From assembly GCF_013426975.1 (NCBI RefSeq), contig NZ_JACCPY010000006.1, positions 62,001 to 126,000 of the forward strand: a DNA stretch of 64,000 bases. Direction: 5' to 3'. The translations under genes and the position numbers were made by a program. A model generated the notes under the pieces. It was given only the letters and a program-made list of their open reading frames with translations, was not told the DNA's origin and made no database searches. This document shows, piece by piece, positions 1-10,143 of this stretch; the first letter of the stretch is position 1; each line of letters starts with the position of its first letter. The DNA comes from Sphaerotilus sulfidivorans (GTDB taxonomy: Bacteria > Pseudomonadota > Gammaproteobacteria > Burkholderiales > Burkholderiaceae_C).

Positions 1-167
1 GGATAGCCCAGCGGGCCCCCGGCGGCGGGCGCGGCAGGGGGCGTCGCCTCGCCCGACTGTGGCAGCAGGGACTTCAGATAAGAGCTCAGATCGGTGTTCG
101 ACAGCAGCAGTGCAACAACGCTGGCAATGCTGGCCAAGGTGATGGGGCGGGGGCGGAGCAGGGACAC
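1..167 (-). CDS. Possible N-terminus of a membrane-anchored protein, cut by the window edge
   Basis: An open frame runs leftward off the window from a GTG codon at 165-167. It encodes about 55 residues: a basic start (SLLRPRPITL), one hydrophobic segment (LASIASVVALLLS, about residues 11-23), and then an Ala/Pro/Gly-rich stretch as expected of a linker after a signal anchor. No clear Shine-Dalgarno sequence precedes the GTG, and no family can be recognised from so short a piece. It would be divergent from the exported protein at 288. The start codon and even the reality of the gene are uncertain. Confidence 0.35.
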   Translation of the reverse strand, partial: MSLLRPRPITLASIASVVALLLSNTDLSSYLKSLLPQSGEATPPAAPAAGGPLGY

Positions 168-287
168 GTCGGAACAGGAAATGGACCTGAAGATTCGATG
201 AAGGGTTGTGACACTAACCGAAGTCGACGCGGAACACCGCTCAGATCGGGGAGTCGACTCCTGCCTGTCGCTGCTAACGTCCTGCGC

Positions 288-785
288 ATGAACGATTCCT
301 CGATCCCGTCCCGTCTGCTGCGCGTCTGCACGCTGCCTGTGCTGCTCGCACTGGCTCAGGCCACTGCGGCGGTGCCTGCCGTCGCGGCCAGCACGGCGGC
401 TTCCTCGGCGCTCGACAGCGCCTCCTCGTCGGTCGGCAGCCTGTCGACCTCGATCGGCCAGTCCAGCCGAAGCTCGTCGGGCGGCGATCTGGCCGCCGGC
501 GACTGGCGGGTGACCGATGTCGCCGAGCTGGCGCCTGACGCCGCCGAGCCCGGGCGCGCGCTGCTGGCGCTGACGCTGCAGGCCGAGCCCGGCGGCGCCG
601 AGCTGGTGCTGAAGCTGCCGCGCGTGCTGGCCGAGCGCCAGGTGCTGGGCACCGGCGCGCTGCTGAACGTGCGCCGTCAGGGCTGGGGCTTCGAGCTGGC
701 CCGTGCCGGCGCCGCCGAACCCTTCTTCCTGGTGCTGGACGACATGCGCCACCGCGAGCTCGGCTCGCGCCCGGTCACGCTGTGA
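288..785 (+). CDS. Hypothetical exported protein paired with DUF2145
   Basis: A 165-residue protein that I do not recognise. The ATG at 288 is chosen because it gives a clean signal peptide: a short basic start (MNDSSIPSRLLR), a hydrophobic core to about residue 30, and an AVAAS-type cleavage site near residue 34. An ATG further up at 198 would bury this signal behind 30 polar residues. A Ser/Ala-rich low-complexity stretch follows, then a compact mixed domain ending in RPVTL. The TGA overlaps the GTG of the next gene by four bases, so the two are translationally coupled and probably act together in the periplasm. Function unknown. Confidence 0.7.
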   Translation: MNDSSIPSRLLRVCTLPVLLALAQATAAVPAVAASTAASSALDSASSSVGSLSTSIGQSSRSSSGGDLAAGDWRVTDVAELAPDAAEPGRALLALTLQAEPGGAELVLKLPRVLAERQVLGTGALLNVRRQGWGFELARAGAAEPFFLVLDDMRHRELGSRPVTL

Positions 786-1687
786 TCCGGGCGGCGGCCT
801 GGCCGCTGGCGCTGCTGATCCCGCTGCTGCTGCTGCTGGCGCCGCCGGCCCGGGCGGATCTGCTGCGGCCGTGCGCGGTCGCGCCGGATCCGGGGCCGCG
901 CGCCATCGGCCGGATGCTGATGCTGGCCGAGCGGGTGCGCAGCACGCTGGAATCCTCCGGGCGTCGGGTCGCGCTGGTGTCGCGCGCCGGTCTTGACCTG
1001 GATCGCATCGGCCACCGCTTCTCGCATGCCGGCTTCAGCGTGCGTGCCAGCGCCGACGGGCCGTGGTCGGTGCGCCAGCTCTACTACGCCTGCGAGGAGG
1101 GACGCTCGCGCCTGTTCGACCAGGGGCTGGCCGGCTTCCTGGCCGGTGCCGAGCGGCCTGAGCGCGGCCATCTGTCGGTGGTGCTGCTGCCGCTGGAGGC
1201 CCGCGCCGACGAGGCCGCGCTGGAGACGGCGCTGCTCGATGCCGGCCGCTCGCTCGAGGTGCTGGGCACGGTCTACAGCCCCAATGCGCACGCCTTCTCG
1301 ACCCGCTACCAGAACTGCAACCAGTGGGCGATCGAGCTGATCGCGGCCGCCGGTGGCGCCGGTCCCGGGCGCGAGGCCGCGCAGGCCTGGCTGCGCCGCA
1401 CCGGCTACCAGCCCAGCCGCATCGAGCTGCCGCTCTGGGCGGTCGACCTCACGCGCCTGGTGCCCTGGCTGCACCATGACGACCATCCGCCCGAAGATCT
1501 TGCCGCCGGGCGAATGCAGGTCAGCCTGCCGGCGGCACTCGAGGACTTCCTGCGCCAGCGCTGGCCGGCGGCCGAGCGGCTGGCCTTCTGCCATGCCGGC
1601 GCCCGTGGCGTGCTGCGCCGGGGCTGGGCGCCGCTGAGCGACGACTGCATGCCGGAGCCGGGTGACGAGGTGTTCGCGCTGGAGTGA
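782..1687 (+). CDS. DUF2145 family exported protein
   Basis: A 301-residue protein with an N-terminal signal peptide (hydrophobic residues about 7-22, ending PARA). The body matches my recollection of DUF2145, including the segment with YSPNAHAFSTRYQNCNQW, the family's most recognisable block, which has Cys and Asn/Gln residues resembling a peptidase-like active site. The start is GTG at 782 inside the stop region of the preceding gene (4-base overlap). The family has no settled function. It is seen in Proteobacteria as a secreted protein next to a small exported partner, as here. The gene ends 25 bases from the convergent yheS. Confidence 0.8.
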   Translation: MIRAAAWPLALLIPLLLLLAPPARADLLRPCAVAPDPGPRAIGRMLMLAERVRSTLESSGRRVALVSRAGLDLDRIGHRFSHAGFSVRASADGPWSVRQLYYACEEGRSRLFDQGLAGFLAGAERPERGHLSVVLLPLEARADEAALETALLDAGRSLEVLGTVYSPNAHAFSTRYQNCNQWAIELIAAAGGAGPGREAAQAWLRRTGYQPSRIELPLWAVDLTRLVPWLHHDDHPPEDLAAGRMQVSLPAALEDFLRQRWPAAERLAFCHAGARGVLRRGWAPLSDDCMPEPGDEVFALE

Positions 1688-1712
1688 CGGCCCGCTTCTT
1701 CGGCCGCGTGGC

Positions 1713-3668
<1,956 letters not shown>

Positions 3669-3681
3669 GGGAAAGTCGGGT

Positions 3682-4761
3682 TCAGCGCTGATCGGCGACG
3701 AGCTTCAGCGCCAAGAGCGTGTCGGCCAGGTCGATGACCGCCATCGCGTAGTAGGCCGACCAGTTGTAGCGGGTGATCGTCCAGAAGTTGCCGGTGCCGG
3801 CCACGAAGGAGGGCGGCTCGACGCCGTTGCGCAGCTCCACCAGCGCGAGCGGGCCGGCGAACTGCTGTCCTGCCGGGCTGAGCGTGGCGCCGCGCGCGGC
3901 CATGTCCGCCGCCTTGAAGCTGGGCAGGATGTCGGGCGCCAGCAGCGCCTCGCGATCCGGACCCTCGGGCGGCGGCAGCACGTCGAAATGGGTCGGCAGA
4001 TCGCGCTGCCAGCCATGCACCGACAGGAAGTTCGCCACGCTGCCGACCACATCGGCGATGCTGCGGTGCAGGTCGACGCGGCCGTCCTCGTCGAAGTCGA
4101 CCGCGAACTTCAGCCAGGAGCTGGGCATGAACTGCGGCATGCCCAGCGCGCCGGCATAGGAGCCGCGGATCGTCATCACGTTGACCCGGTCGCGCGCGGC
4201 CAGCACGAACAGGGCTTCGAGCTCGTCGCGGAAGAAGGCCGAGCGGTCGCTGCGCCCGCGCGGAAAATCGAAGGCCAGCGTCGAGAGCGCGTCGATCGCG
4301 CGGAAGCCCCCGGTCTGGCGGCCGTAGATCGTCTCCACGCCGATGATCGCCACGATCACCGCGGCCGGCACGCCCCAGCGCGCCTCGGCCGCCGCCAGCA
4401 CCGCCTCGTTGTCGCGCCAGAACTTCACGCCCTCGCGCACTCGCAGCGTGTCGAGAAAGCGCGAGCGGTAGACCTTCCAGTTCTTCGCCGCCGGACTGGC
4501 CGCCGGCATGATCAGCCGCGCGACCTGCGGCTGGTAGCGCGCGTCGGCCAGCGCGGTGGCGACCACCTCGTCGTCGAGCTGGGGATGGCGGCTGACGAGC
4601 TGGCGCACGAAGGCGGAAACATCCTCCCGGCCTTCGTAGCCGGGCGGCGGCGAGGGCACGGTCTGGGCGGTGGCCAGGGCCGGGGCGACCGCCAGGGCGG
4701 CAGCCGCGGTGGCGAGCCGCGCCGTCAGGCGGCGGCGCATCGGGTTCGGGGTTGCTGACAT
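3682..4761 (-). CDS. mltB: Lytic murein transglycosylase, MltB family
   Basis: A 359-residue periplasmic enzyme expected to cleave the MurNAc-GlcNAc bond of peptidoglycan with formation of the 1,6-anhydro product. The catalytic Glu is E143 in GVETIYGRQTGGF, and the family blocks GALGMPQFMPSSW and FDEDGRVDL follow. The frame is open far upstream, but the ATG at 4761 (MSATPNPMRRR) is chosen because it gives a basic N-region and Ala-rich hydrophobic core ending at about residue 33. There is no lipobox Cys, so this form is soluble and secreted rather than a lipoprotein. It is divergent from the enoyl-CoA hydratase gene, with only 58 bases between the starts. Confidence 0.9.
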   Translation of the reverse strand: MSATPNPMRRRLTARLATAAAALAVAPALATAQTVPSPPPGYEGREDVSAFVRQLVSRHPQLDDEVVATALADARYQPQVARLIMPAASPAAKNWKVYRSRFLDTLRVREGVKFWRDNEAVLAAAEARWGVPAAVIVAIIGVETIYGRQTGGFRAIDALSTLAFDFPRGRSDRSAFFRDELEALFVLAARDRVNVMTIRGSYAGALGMPQFMPSSWLKFAVDFDEDGRVDLHRSIADVVGSVANFLSVHGWQRDLPTHFDVLPPPEGPDREALLAPDILPSFKAADMAARGATLSPAGQQFAGPLALVELRNGVEPPSFVAGTGNFWTITRYNWSAYYAMAVIDLADTLLALKLVADQR

Positions 4762-4819
4762 GGCGTGATTGTCGCCGCTGGCGCTAAGCTGCGCCGTGCC
4801 CCCACCTGAGGAGACCCCG

Positions 4820-5626
4820 ATGAACAACAGCCAGGACAGCCTGTCCGACCCGATCCTGCTGAGCCAGCGCGACGCGCATGGCGTCGTCACGCTGACACTG
4901 AACCGCCCCGACGCCTTCAACGCGCTGTCGGAGGCGATGCTGGCGGCATTGCAGTCCGAGCTTGACGCACTGGCCGGCGACGAGACGCTGCGCGCGGTGG
5001 TGCTGGCCGCCTCCGGCCGGGCCTTCTGCGCCGGCCATGACCTGAAGGAAATGCGCGCCGAGCCCGCGCTGGACTACTACCGCGATCTGTTCGGCCGCTG
5101 CGGCCGGGTCATGACGACGATCCAGCGCCTGGCTGTGCCGGTGATCGCCAAGGTCCAGGGCGTGGCCACCGCCGCCGGCTGCCAGCTGGTGGCGGCCTGC
5201 GACCTCGCGGTGGCCGTCGACCGCGCGCGCTTCGCGGTCAGCGGCGTCAACCTGGGCCTGTTCTGCGCCACGCCCGGCGTGGCGCTGTCGCGCAACGTGC
5301 CGCGCAAGCAGGCCTTCGAGATGCTGGTCACCGGCGAGTTCATCTCCGCCGAGGAGGCGCGCCAGCGCTGCCTGGTCAACCGCGTGGTGCCGGCCGAGGC
5401 GCTGGACGCCGAGGTCGCCCGGCTGGTCGACAGCATCCTGGCCAAGCCGCGCACCGCCATCGCGATGGGCAAGGCGCTGTTCTACCGCCAGCTCGAGATG
5501 GGTCAGGAGGCCGCCTACCAGAGCGCGGTGCAGACCATGGCCTGCAACATGATGGACGACAGCGCGCTCGAGGGCGTGCAGGCCTTCATCGACAAGCGCC
5601 CGCCGGCCTGGGCCCGCCCGGACTGA
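4820..5626 (+). CDS. Enoyl-CoA hydratase/isomerase family protein
   Basis: A 268-residue crotonase-fold protein. The oxyanion-hole segments are visible (AASGRAFCAGHDLKEM and the later KVQGVATAAGCQLVAACDLAVA), as is the C-terminal crotonase tail. The second catalytic Glu of bacterial hydratases is not obvious, because the segment after the second oxyanion block reads VNLGLFCATPGVAL. The reaction (hydration, isomerisation or other acyl-CoA chemistry) therefore cannot be fixed. The sequence most resembles the ECHDC3-type branch. The ATG at 4820 has a GAGGAG sequence upstream. The gene stands alone between mltB (divergent) and the BLUF gene. Confidence 0.85.
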   Translation: MNNSQDSLSDPILLSQRDAHGVVTLTLNRPDAFNALSEAMLAALQSELDALAGDETLRAVVLAASGRAFCAGHDLKEMRAEPALDYYRDLFGRCGRVMTTIQRLAVPVIAKVQGVATAAGCQLVAACDLAVAVDRARFAVSGVNLGLFCATPGVALSRNVPRKQAFEMLVTGEFISAEEARQRCLVNRVVPAEALDAEVARLVDSILAKPRTAIAMGKALFYRQLEMGQEAAYQSAVQTMACNMMDDSALEGVQAFIDKRPPAWARPD

Positions 5627-5653
5627 GACGGCGCCCCTGCGCAGCGGTACCGA

Positions 5654-5681
5654 TCAAGTCCTTGGCATCAACGGCCGAAAG
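5654..5681 (+). promoter_or_regulatory. Candidate FliA (sigma-28) promoter for the BLUF-EAL pair
   Basis: TCAAGTCC at 5654-5661 and GCCGAAAG at 5674-5681 are separated by 12 bases and lie 30 bases before the BLUF start. They resemble the flagellar sigma-28 elements TAAAGTTT and GCCGATAA, whose usual spacing is 11. If real, expression of the light-sensing c-di-GMP module follows the flagellar hierarchy. This is pattern matching only. Confidence 0.45.
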
Positions 5682-5711
5682 AACCGGCCGTCCCGTCACC
5701 AGGAGTCCACG

Positions 5712-6164
5712 ATGGCGACCGAGCCTGATCTCGTCCACTGCATCTACGCCAGCTCGGCCACCCGGCCCTTCTCGTTCGACCAGCTGGTCGATCTGCTGGC
5801 GGTGGCGCGGCGCAACAACGCCGCGCTGGGCGTGACCGGCATGCTGCTGCATGACCGGGGCAGCTTCTTCCAGGTGCTGGAGGGCCCGGGGGCGAAGGTC
5901 GACGCGCTGTACGCGCGCATCGCCGCCGATGCCCGCCATGCGGAGATCGTGCGCATCATCCATGAGCCGGTCGCGCGGCGCAGCTTCGGCCAGTGGTCGA
6001 TGGGCTTCGTGCAGGTCGACGACGAGCTGCTGCGCAGCGTCGAGGGCACCAACGACTTCTTCCGCGGCGGCACCGCGCTGAGCGCGATCGACAGTGGCCG
6101 CGCGCGCAAGCTGCTGCAGGCCTTCGGCGCCGGCCGCTGGCACCGGCGAGACGGCGCCGCCTGA
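5712..6164 (+). CDS. BLUF-domain blue-light photoreceptor
   Basis: A 150-residue stand-alone BLUF protein binding FAD. The photocycle residues sit at the canonical spacing: Y12 (in CIYASS), N36 (RNNAALGVTG) and Q54 (FFQVLEG) match AppA Y21, N45 and Q63 with identical intervals, and W95/M97 (GQWSMGF) match W104/M106. About 40 residues after the core form a C-terminal cap of the kind that transmits the signal in small BLUF proteins. The ATG has an AGGAG upstream. The EAL gene begins 11 bases after the stop, so the pair looks like a split version of fused BLUF-EAL proteins such as BlrP1 and YcgF. It should be cytoplasmic. Confidence 0.93.
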   Translation: MATEPDLVHCIYASSATRPFSFDQLVDLLAVARRNNAALGVTGMLLHDRGSFFQVLEGPGAKVDALYARIAADARHAEIVRIIHEPVARRSFGQWSMGFVQVDDELLRSVEGTNDFFRGGTALSAIDSGRARKLLQAFGAGRWHRRDGAA

Positions 6165-6175
6165 GGTCGACGACC

Positions 6176-6889
6176 ATGGACCGCTCGGCCTTCTCCTTCG
6201 CGTTCCAGCCGATCGTGCATGCGCCGAGCGGCCGCGTCTGGTCGCATGAGGCGCTGATCCGCGGTCCGGCGGGCGAGCCGGCCGGGCAGGTGCTGTCCGG
6301 CCTGGACGAGCCGGCGCTGCACCGGCTCGATGCGACCGGCCGCGGCCGCGCAATCGACCTGGCGGTGCGGCTCGGGCTGCAGGGGCGGCTCAACCTCAAT
6401 TTCCTGCCGCGCAGCCTGGGCGAGGACGACGGGGTGCTCGAGGCGATGTTTCTCGCCGCGCAGCGCCACGGCCTGCCGCTGGAGCGGCTGGTGCTGGAGG
6501 TGACCGAGAGCGAGGCGATCGGCGACTTGGCCGGCTTCGCGCAGCGCATGCGCCGGGTGCGGGCGCTGGGTCTGCAGCTGGCGATCGACGACTTCGGCGC
6601 CGGCCACTGCGGGCTGAACCTGCTGGCGGAGTTCCAGCCTGACCTGCTCAAGCTCGACATGGCGCTGCTGCGCGGCATCGAGCGCAGCGGGCCGCGCCAG
6701 GCGATCGTGCGCGCGGTGCTCGGCGCCTGTCTCGACCTGGGCATCGAGGCAGTCGCCGAGGGCGTCGAGACGCCCGAGGAATACCGCTGGCTGGCCGGCG
6801 AGGGCGTGGAGCTGTTCCAGGGCTACCTGTTCGGCCGCCCCGGCTTCGAGGCGCTGCCCGCGCCCCGCCTGCCTCACATGCCGGCGTAG
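6176..6889 (+). CDS. EAL-domain cyclic-di-GMP phosphodiesterase
   Basis: A 237-residue protein consisting of an EAL domain alone. The metal and substrate ligands expected of an active enzyme are all present: E25 (EAL motif), N75, E108 (LEVTES), D138-D139 (IDDFGAG), K159 (LLKLD), E195 and E198 (AEGVET) and Q215 (FQGY). It should therefore hydrolyse c-di-GMP to pGpG, unlike the degenerate EAL domain of E. coli YcgF. It lacks its own sensor, and the BLUF protein encoded 11 bases upstream is the obvious input. The 3' end overlaps the convergent ETF-QO gene by 16 bases. Confidence 0.92.
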   Translation: MDRSAFSFAFQPIVHAPSGRVWSHEALIRGPAGEPAGQVLSGLDEPALHRLDATGRGRAIDLAVRLGLQGRLNLNFLPRSLGEDDGVLEAMFLAAQRHGLPLERLVLEVTESEAIGDLAGFAQRMRRVRALGLQLAIDDFGAGHCGLNLLAEFQPDLLKLDMALLRGIERSGPRQAIVRAVLGACLDLGIEAVAEGVETPEEYRWLAGEGVELFQGYLFGRPGFEALPAPRLPHMPA

Positions 6890-8559
6890 TTCGGACCGCC
6901 GCCGCCTTCCGGCGTGACCCAGACGATGTTCTGCGTCGGGTCCTTGATGTCGCAGGTCTTGCAGTGCACGCAGTTCTGCGCGTTGATGACGAGCTTGTCG
7001 TGGCCGTTGTCGGTCTTGACGAACTCGTACACGCCGGCCGGGCAGTAGCGGGTCTCCGGCCCGGCGTAGACCGCCAGGTTGGTCTCGACCGGCACGCGCG
7101 CGTCCTTCAGCGTCAGGTGCGCGGGCTGGTGTTCCTCATGGTTGGTGTTGGAGACGAACACCGAGCTGAGGCGGTCGAAGGTGATGACGCCGTCCGGCTT
7201 CGGGTATTCGATCTTCTCGCACTCGGCGGCCGGCAGCAGGCGGGCGTGGTCTGGCTCGGTGCGGTGGATGGTCCACGGCGGCGCCTCCAGGCCGATCTTC
7301 GGCAGCAGCCAGTGCTCGATGCCGGTCATCAGCGAGCCGACCCACACGCCCTTCTTGAACCACTGCTTGAAGTTGCGCGAGCGGTCGAGTTCCTTGTGCA
7401 GCCAGCTGGCCTCGAACGCCTCGGGGTAGGCGGAGAGCTCGTCGCTCTGGCGGCCGGCGGCCAGCGCGTCGAAGGCAGCTTCGGCGGCGAGCATGCCGGT
7501 CTTGATCGCGGCGTGGCTGCCCTTGATGCGTGCGGCATTCAGGTAGCCGGCGTCGCAGCCGACCAGCGCGCCGCCCGGGAACACCGTCCTGGGCAGGCTC
7601 AGCAGGCCGCCGGCGGTGATCGCGCGTGCGCCGTAGCTCAGGCGCTTGCCGCCCTCGAGGTACTGGCGGATCGACGGATGCGTCTTCCAGCGCTGCATTT
7701 CCTCGAACGGGCTCAGCCACGGGTTCTTGTAGTCCAGGCCGACGACAAAGCCCAGCGTGACCTTGTTGTCCTCCAGGTGGTAGAGGAAGCCGCCGCCGTA
7801 GGTGTCGGGCTGCATCGGCCAGCCGGCGGTGTGCACCACCAGACCGGGCTTGTGCCTGGCCGGATCGATCTCCCACAGCTCCTTGATGCCGATGCCGTAG
7901 CTCTGCGGATCCTTGCCTTCGTCGAGCTGGAAGCGGGCGATCAGCTGCTTGCCCAGATGGCCGCGTGCGCCCTCGGCGAAGAGGGTGTACTTGCCGTGCA
8001 GCTCCATGCCGATCTGGAAGGCGTCGCTGGGCTCGCCGTCCTTGCCCACGCCCTGGTTGCCGGTGGCGATGCCCTTGACACTGCCGTCGTCGTTGTAGAG
8101 CACTTCGGCCGCTGCGAAGCCGGGAAAGATCTCCACGCCCAGGCCTTCGGCCTGCTCGGCCATCCAGCGCACCACGCTGCCCAGGCTGATGACATAGTTG
8201 CCGGCGTTGTGGAAGCAGTCCGGCACCAGGAAGTCGGGCGTCCTGGTGGCGCCCGTCTCGTTCAGGAACAGCACCTCGTCGGCGGTGACCGGCTGGTTCA
8301 GTGGTGCGCCGCGCTCCTTCCAGTCCGGGAACAGCTCGTTCATCGCGATCGGGTCCATGACCGCACCCGACAGGATGTGCGCGCCCGGCTCCGAGCCCTT
8401 CTCGATGACCACCACCGAGAGTTCCTGCCCCTTTGCGCTGGCGAGCTGCTTGAGACGGATGGCTGCAGCCAGTCCGGCCGGGCCGGCACCGACGATGACG
8501 ACGTCATATTCCATCGCGTCGCGCGGGCCGTACTGGGCGAGGATCTCCTGGGGAGTCAT
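6874..8559 (-). CDS. Electron-transfer flavoprotein:ubiquinone oxidoreductase
   Basis: A 561-residue membrane-associated flavoprotein that passes electrons from reduced ETF (fatty and amino acid acyl-CoA dehydrogenases) to ubiquinone. It has an N-terminal FAD motif GAGPAG (24-29). The C-terminal [4Fe-4S] ligands are C506 (YCPAGVYEF) and C530, C533 and C536 (NCVHCKTCDIKDP). Length matches the bacterial family. The ATG at 8559 (MTPQEILAQYG) is preferred; the frame extends upstream, but through the palindrome and promoter region. etfAB are not in the window. The operator-like palindrome at 8613-8634 lies 54 bases before the start. Confidence 0.95.
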   Translation of the reverse strand: MTPQEILAQYGPRDAMEYDVVIVGAGPAGLAAAIRLKQLASAKGQELSVVVIEKGSEPGAHILSGAVMDPIAMNELFPDWKERGAPLNQPVTADEVLFLNETGATRTPDFLVPDCFHNAGNYVISLGSVVRWMAEQAEGLGVEIFPGFAAAEVLYNDDGSVKGIATGNQGVGKDGEPSDAFQIGMELHGKYTLFAEGARGHLGKQLIARFQLDEGKDPQSYGIGIKELWEIDPARHKPGLVVHTAGWPMQPDTYGGGFLYHLEDNKVTLGFVVGLDYKNPWLSPFEEMQRWKTHPSIRQYLEGGKRLSYGARAITAGGLLSLPRTVFPGGALVGCDAGYLNAARIKGSHAAIKTGMLAAEAAFDALAAGRQSDELSAYPEAFEASWLHKELDRSRNFKQWFKKGVWVGSLMTGIEHWLLPKIGLEAPPWTIHRTEPDHARLLPAAECEKIEYPKPDGVITFDRLSSVFVSNTNHEEHQPAHLTLKDARVPVETNLAVYAGPETRYCPAGVYEFVKTDNGHDKLVINAQNCVHCKTCDIKDPTQNIVWVTPEGGGGPNYAGM

Positions 8560-8612
8560 GAGGGTTGTCCTGTGTTGTTGGAGCGGCGTGAATTCTAACG
8601 GTCCGGGTACAA

Positions 8613-8634
8613 AAAAAGAACGACCGTTCTTTTT
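8613..8634. promoter_or_regulatory. Perfect palindrome upstream of the ETF-QO gene, probable repressor operator
   Basis: Two 10-base arms, AAAAAGAACG (8613-8622) and CGTTCTTTTT (8625-8634), are separated by AC. The element lies between the divergent ETF-QO gene and the H-NOX-like gene, 54 bases before the ETF-QO ATG. Its size and symmetry fit a dimeric TetR-type fatty-acid/acyl-CoA regulator site. A-rich arms in GC-rich DNA make chance unlikely. On the minus strand it could also fold as an RNA hairpin, but no gene ends nearby, so an operator is the better reading. Confidence 0.6.
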
Positions 8635-8820
8635 AGTGGCGATGCGGATGCGCCACAGCGCTGCACGCCACGGGCGCGGCGAGATGCCCCTGTGCACGCG
8701 GCCTTTTCCGTGCACCTGGTACCGGGCGATATTTCTATTCTCCCGACATCAGGCGCAGTCAGTGCAAACCCGGAGGAGTCCGGTCGATCGGCGAGCGCCC
8801 AGGCAACAGGGGTAGGTGTC

Positions 8821-9333
8821 ATGCTGGGACTGCTGGTTTCAGAACTGGTCGGAATGGTCGAGGCGCGTCATGGTGCGGTCATGGCCGATGTGCTGATGTT
8901 CGCGACCGATGTGCCGGCGCGTGATCCGGTGCAGCCGCTCGACGGCTATCCGGCCGAGCAGCTCGAGGTGCTGATCGATGCGCTGGCGCTGCGCACCGGA
9001 GAGTCTCCTCGAGAGCTGGTGCGGGTCTTTGCGTCGCGGCTGGTGCGCCGCATCCAGCATGTGCATCCGACGCTCTACCAGCGCCATGCCGATCTGCTCG
9101 ATCCGCTGCTGCTGCCGGCGCAGGATCTGCCGCTGCCGCCCGCGCGACCGGCCAGCGACCTGGCACGCCGCGAGATCGAGATCCTGTTCGGCGATCGATG
9201 CGAGGTGCAGCGCCTGGTCGACGGTCTGCAGCAGGACATCGCCCGCCTCCCGCTGCAGCGCCGGGCCGGCAGCGGGCGACATGCTATCGTCAGCGACCAC
9301 CCGAAGCGCAAGTTTCGGCAGATTCCCACCTGA
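8821..9333 (+). CDS. H-NOX-like (heme NO-binding fold) protein lacking the proximal His
   Basis: A 170-residue protein. The first ~110 residues follow the H-NOX/HNOB pattern: MLGLLVSELVGMVEARHG, then a block LEVLIDALALRTGESPRELVRVFASRLV like the helix that precedes the heme pocket, then HPTLYQRHADLLDPLL. The position that holds the heme-ligating His in H-NOX proteins (MGIHDVIHLEV-type segment) reads LLLPAQDLPLPP here, so ordinary heme binding is doubtful. The second half (EIEILFGDRCEVQRLVDGLQQDI) is helical. The ATG at 8821 is chosen because the family begins there; the longer frame from 8692 reads through untypical sequence. It lies 13 bases before the SDR gene. Confidence 0.6.
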   Translation: MLGLLVSELVGMVEARHGAVMADVLMFATDVPARDPVQPLDGYPAEQLEVLIDALALRTGESPRELVRVFASRLVRRIQHVHPTLYQRHADLLDPLLLPAQDLPLPPARPASDLARREIEILFGDRCEVQRLVDGLQQDIARLPLQRRAGSGRHAIVSDHPKRKFRQIPT

Positions 9334-9346
9334 CCAGGAGCATGTC

Positions 9347-10129
9347 ATGAGCTATTCGATCGACCTGTCCGGCCGTGTCGCGCTGATCACCGGCGCGTCC
9401 AGCGGCCTGGGCGCCCAGTTCGCCCGCGTGCTGTCGCAGGCCGGTGCCGCGGTGGTGCTGGGCGGCCGGCGCTCCGACCGGCTCAAGGAGCTGCGGGCCG
9501 AGATCGAGGGCCAGGGCGGCGACGCGCATGTCGTCGAGCTGGATGTGACCGATCTCGACAGCATCAAGTCGGCGGTGGCGCATGCGGAGACCGAGGTCGG
9601 GGTGCTCGACATCCTGATCAACAACTCCGGCGTCAGTGCGACCCAGAAGATCCTCGATGTCACGCCCGACGACTTCGACTTCATCTTCGACACCAATGTG
9701 CGCGGTGCCTTCTTCGTCGCGCAGGAGGTCGGCCGGCGCATGGTGGCGCGCGCGCGCGGCGCCGCGCCCGGCACCTACACCGGCGGGCGCATCGTCAACA
9801 TCGCCTCGATGGCCGGCCTGCGCGTGCTCAGCCAGATCGGGCCCTATGCGATGAGCAAGGCCGCGGTGATCCACATGACCCGCGCGATGGCGCTGGAGTG
9901 GGGCAAGTTCGGCATCAATGTCAACGCGATCTGCCCGGGCTACATCGACACCGAGATCAACCACCACCACTGGGACACCGAGGCCGGCCACAAGCTGGTG
10001 AACATGCTGCCGCGCAAGCGCCTGGGCAAGCCGGAAGACCTCGACCTGGTGCTGCTGATGCTCTGTGCCAACGAGAGCCACTTCGTCAACGGCGCGGTGA
10101 TTCAGGCCGACGACGGCTTCGGCCTGTGA
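9347..10129 (+). CDS. Short-chain dehydrogenase/reductase (SDR)
   Basis: A 260-residue classical SDR using NAD(P)H. It has the cofactor motif TGASSGLG (about 16-23), NNSG (structural motif, with Ser in place of the common Ala), catalytic Ser in NIASMAGL, YAMSK (Tyr/Lys pair) and NAICPGYIDTEIN. A GGRR after the second beta strand suggests NADP preference. The substrate is not predictable. Relatives next to acyl-CoA genes are often annotated as acetoacetyl-CoA or 3-oxoacyl reductases. AGGAG precedes the ATG at 9347; an ATG five bases earlier opens only a two-codon frame. It is followed directly by yceH. Confidence 0.88.
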   Translation: MSYSIDLSGRVALITGASSGLGAQFARVLSQAGAAVVLGGRRSDRLKELRAEIEGQGGDAHVVELDVTDLDSIKSAVAHAETEVGVLDILINNSGVSATQKILDVTPDDFDFIFDTNVRGAFFVAQEVGRRMVARARGAAPGTYTGGRIVNIASMAGLRVLSQIGPYAMSKAAVIHMTRAMALEWGKFGINVNAICPGYIDTEINHHHWDTEAGHKLVNMLPRKRLGKPEDLDLVLLMLCANESHFVNGAVIQADDGFGL

Positions 10130-10143
10130 TGCAAAGGACCGTG

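Noticed and set aside
8692-8820. Upstream extension of the H-NOX-like protein
   Set aside because: The extra 43 residues do not fit the family and would include promoter DNA; ATG 8821 matches the family start.
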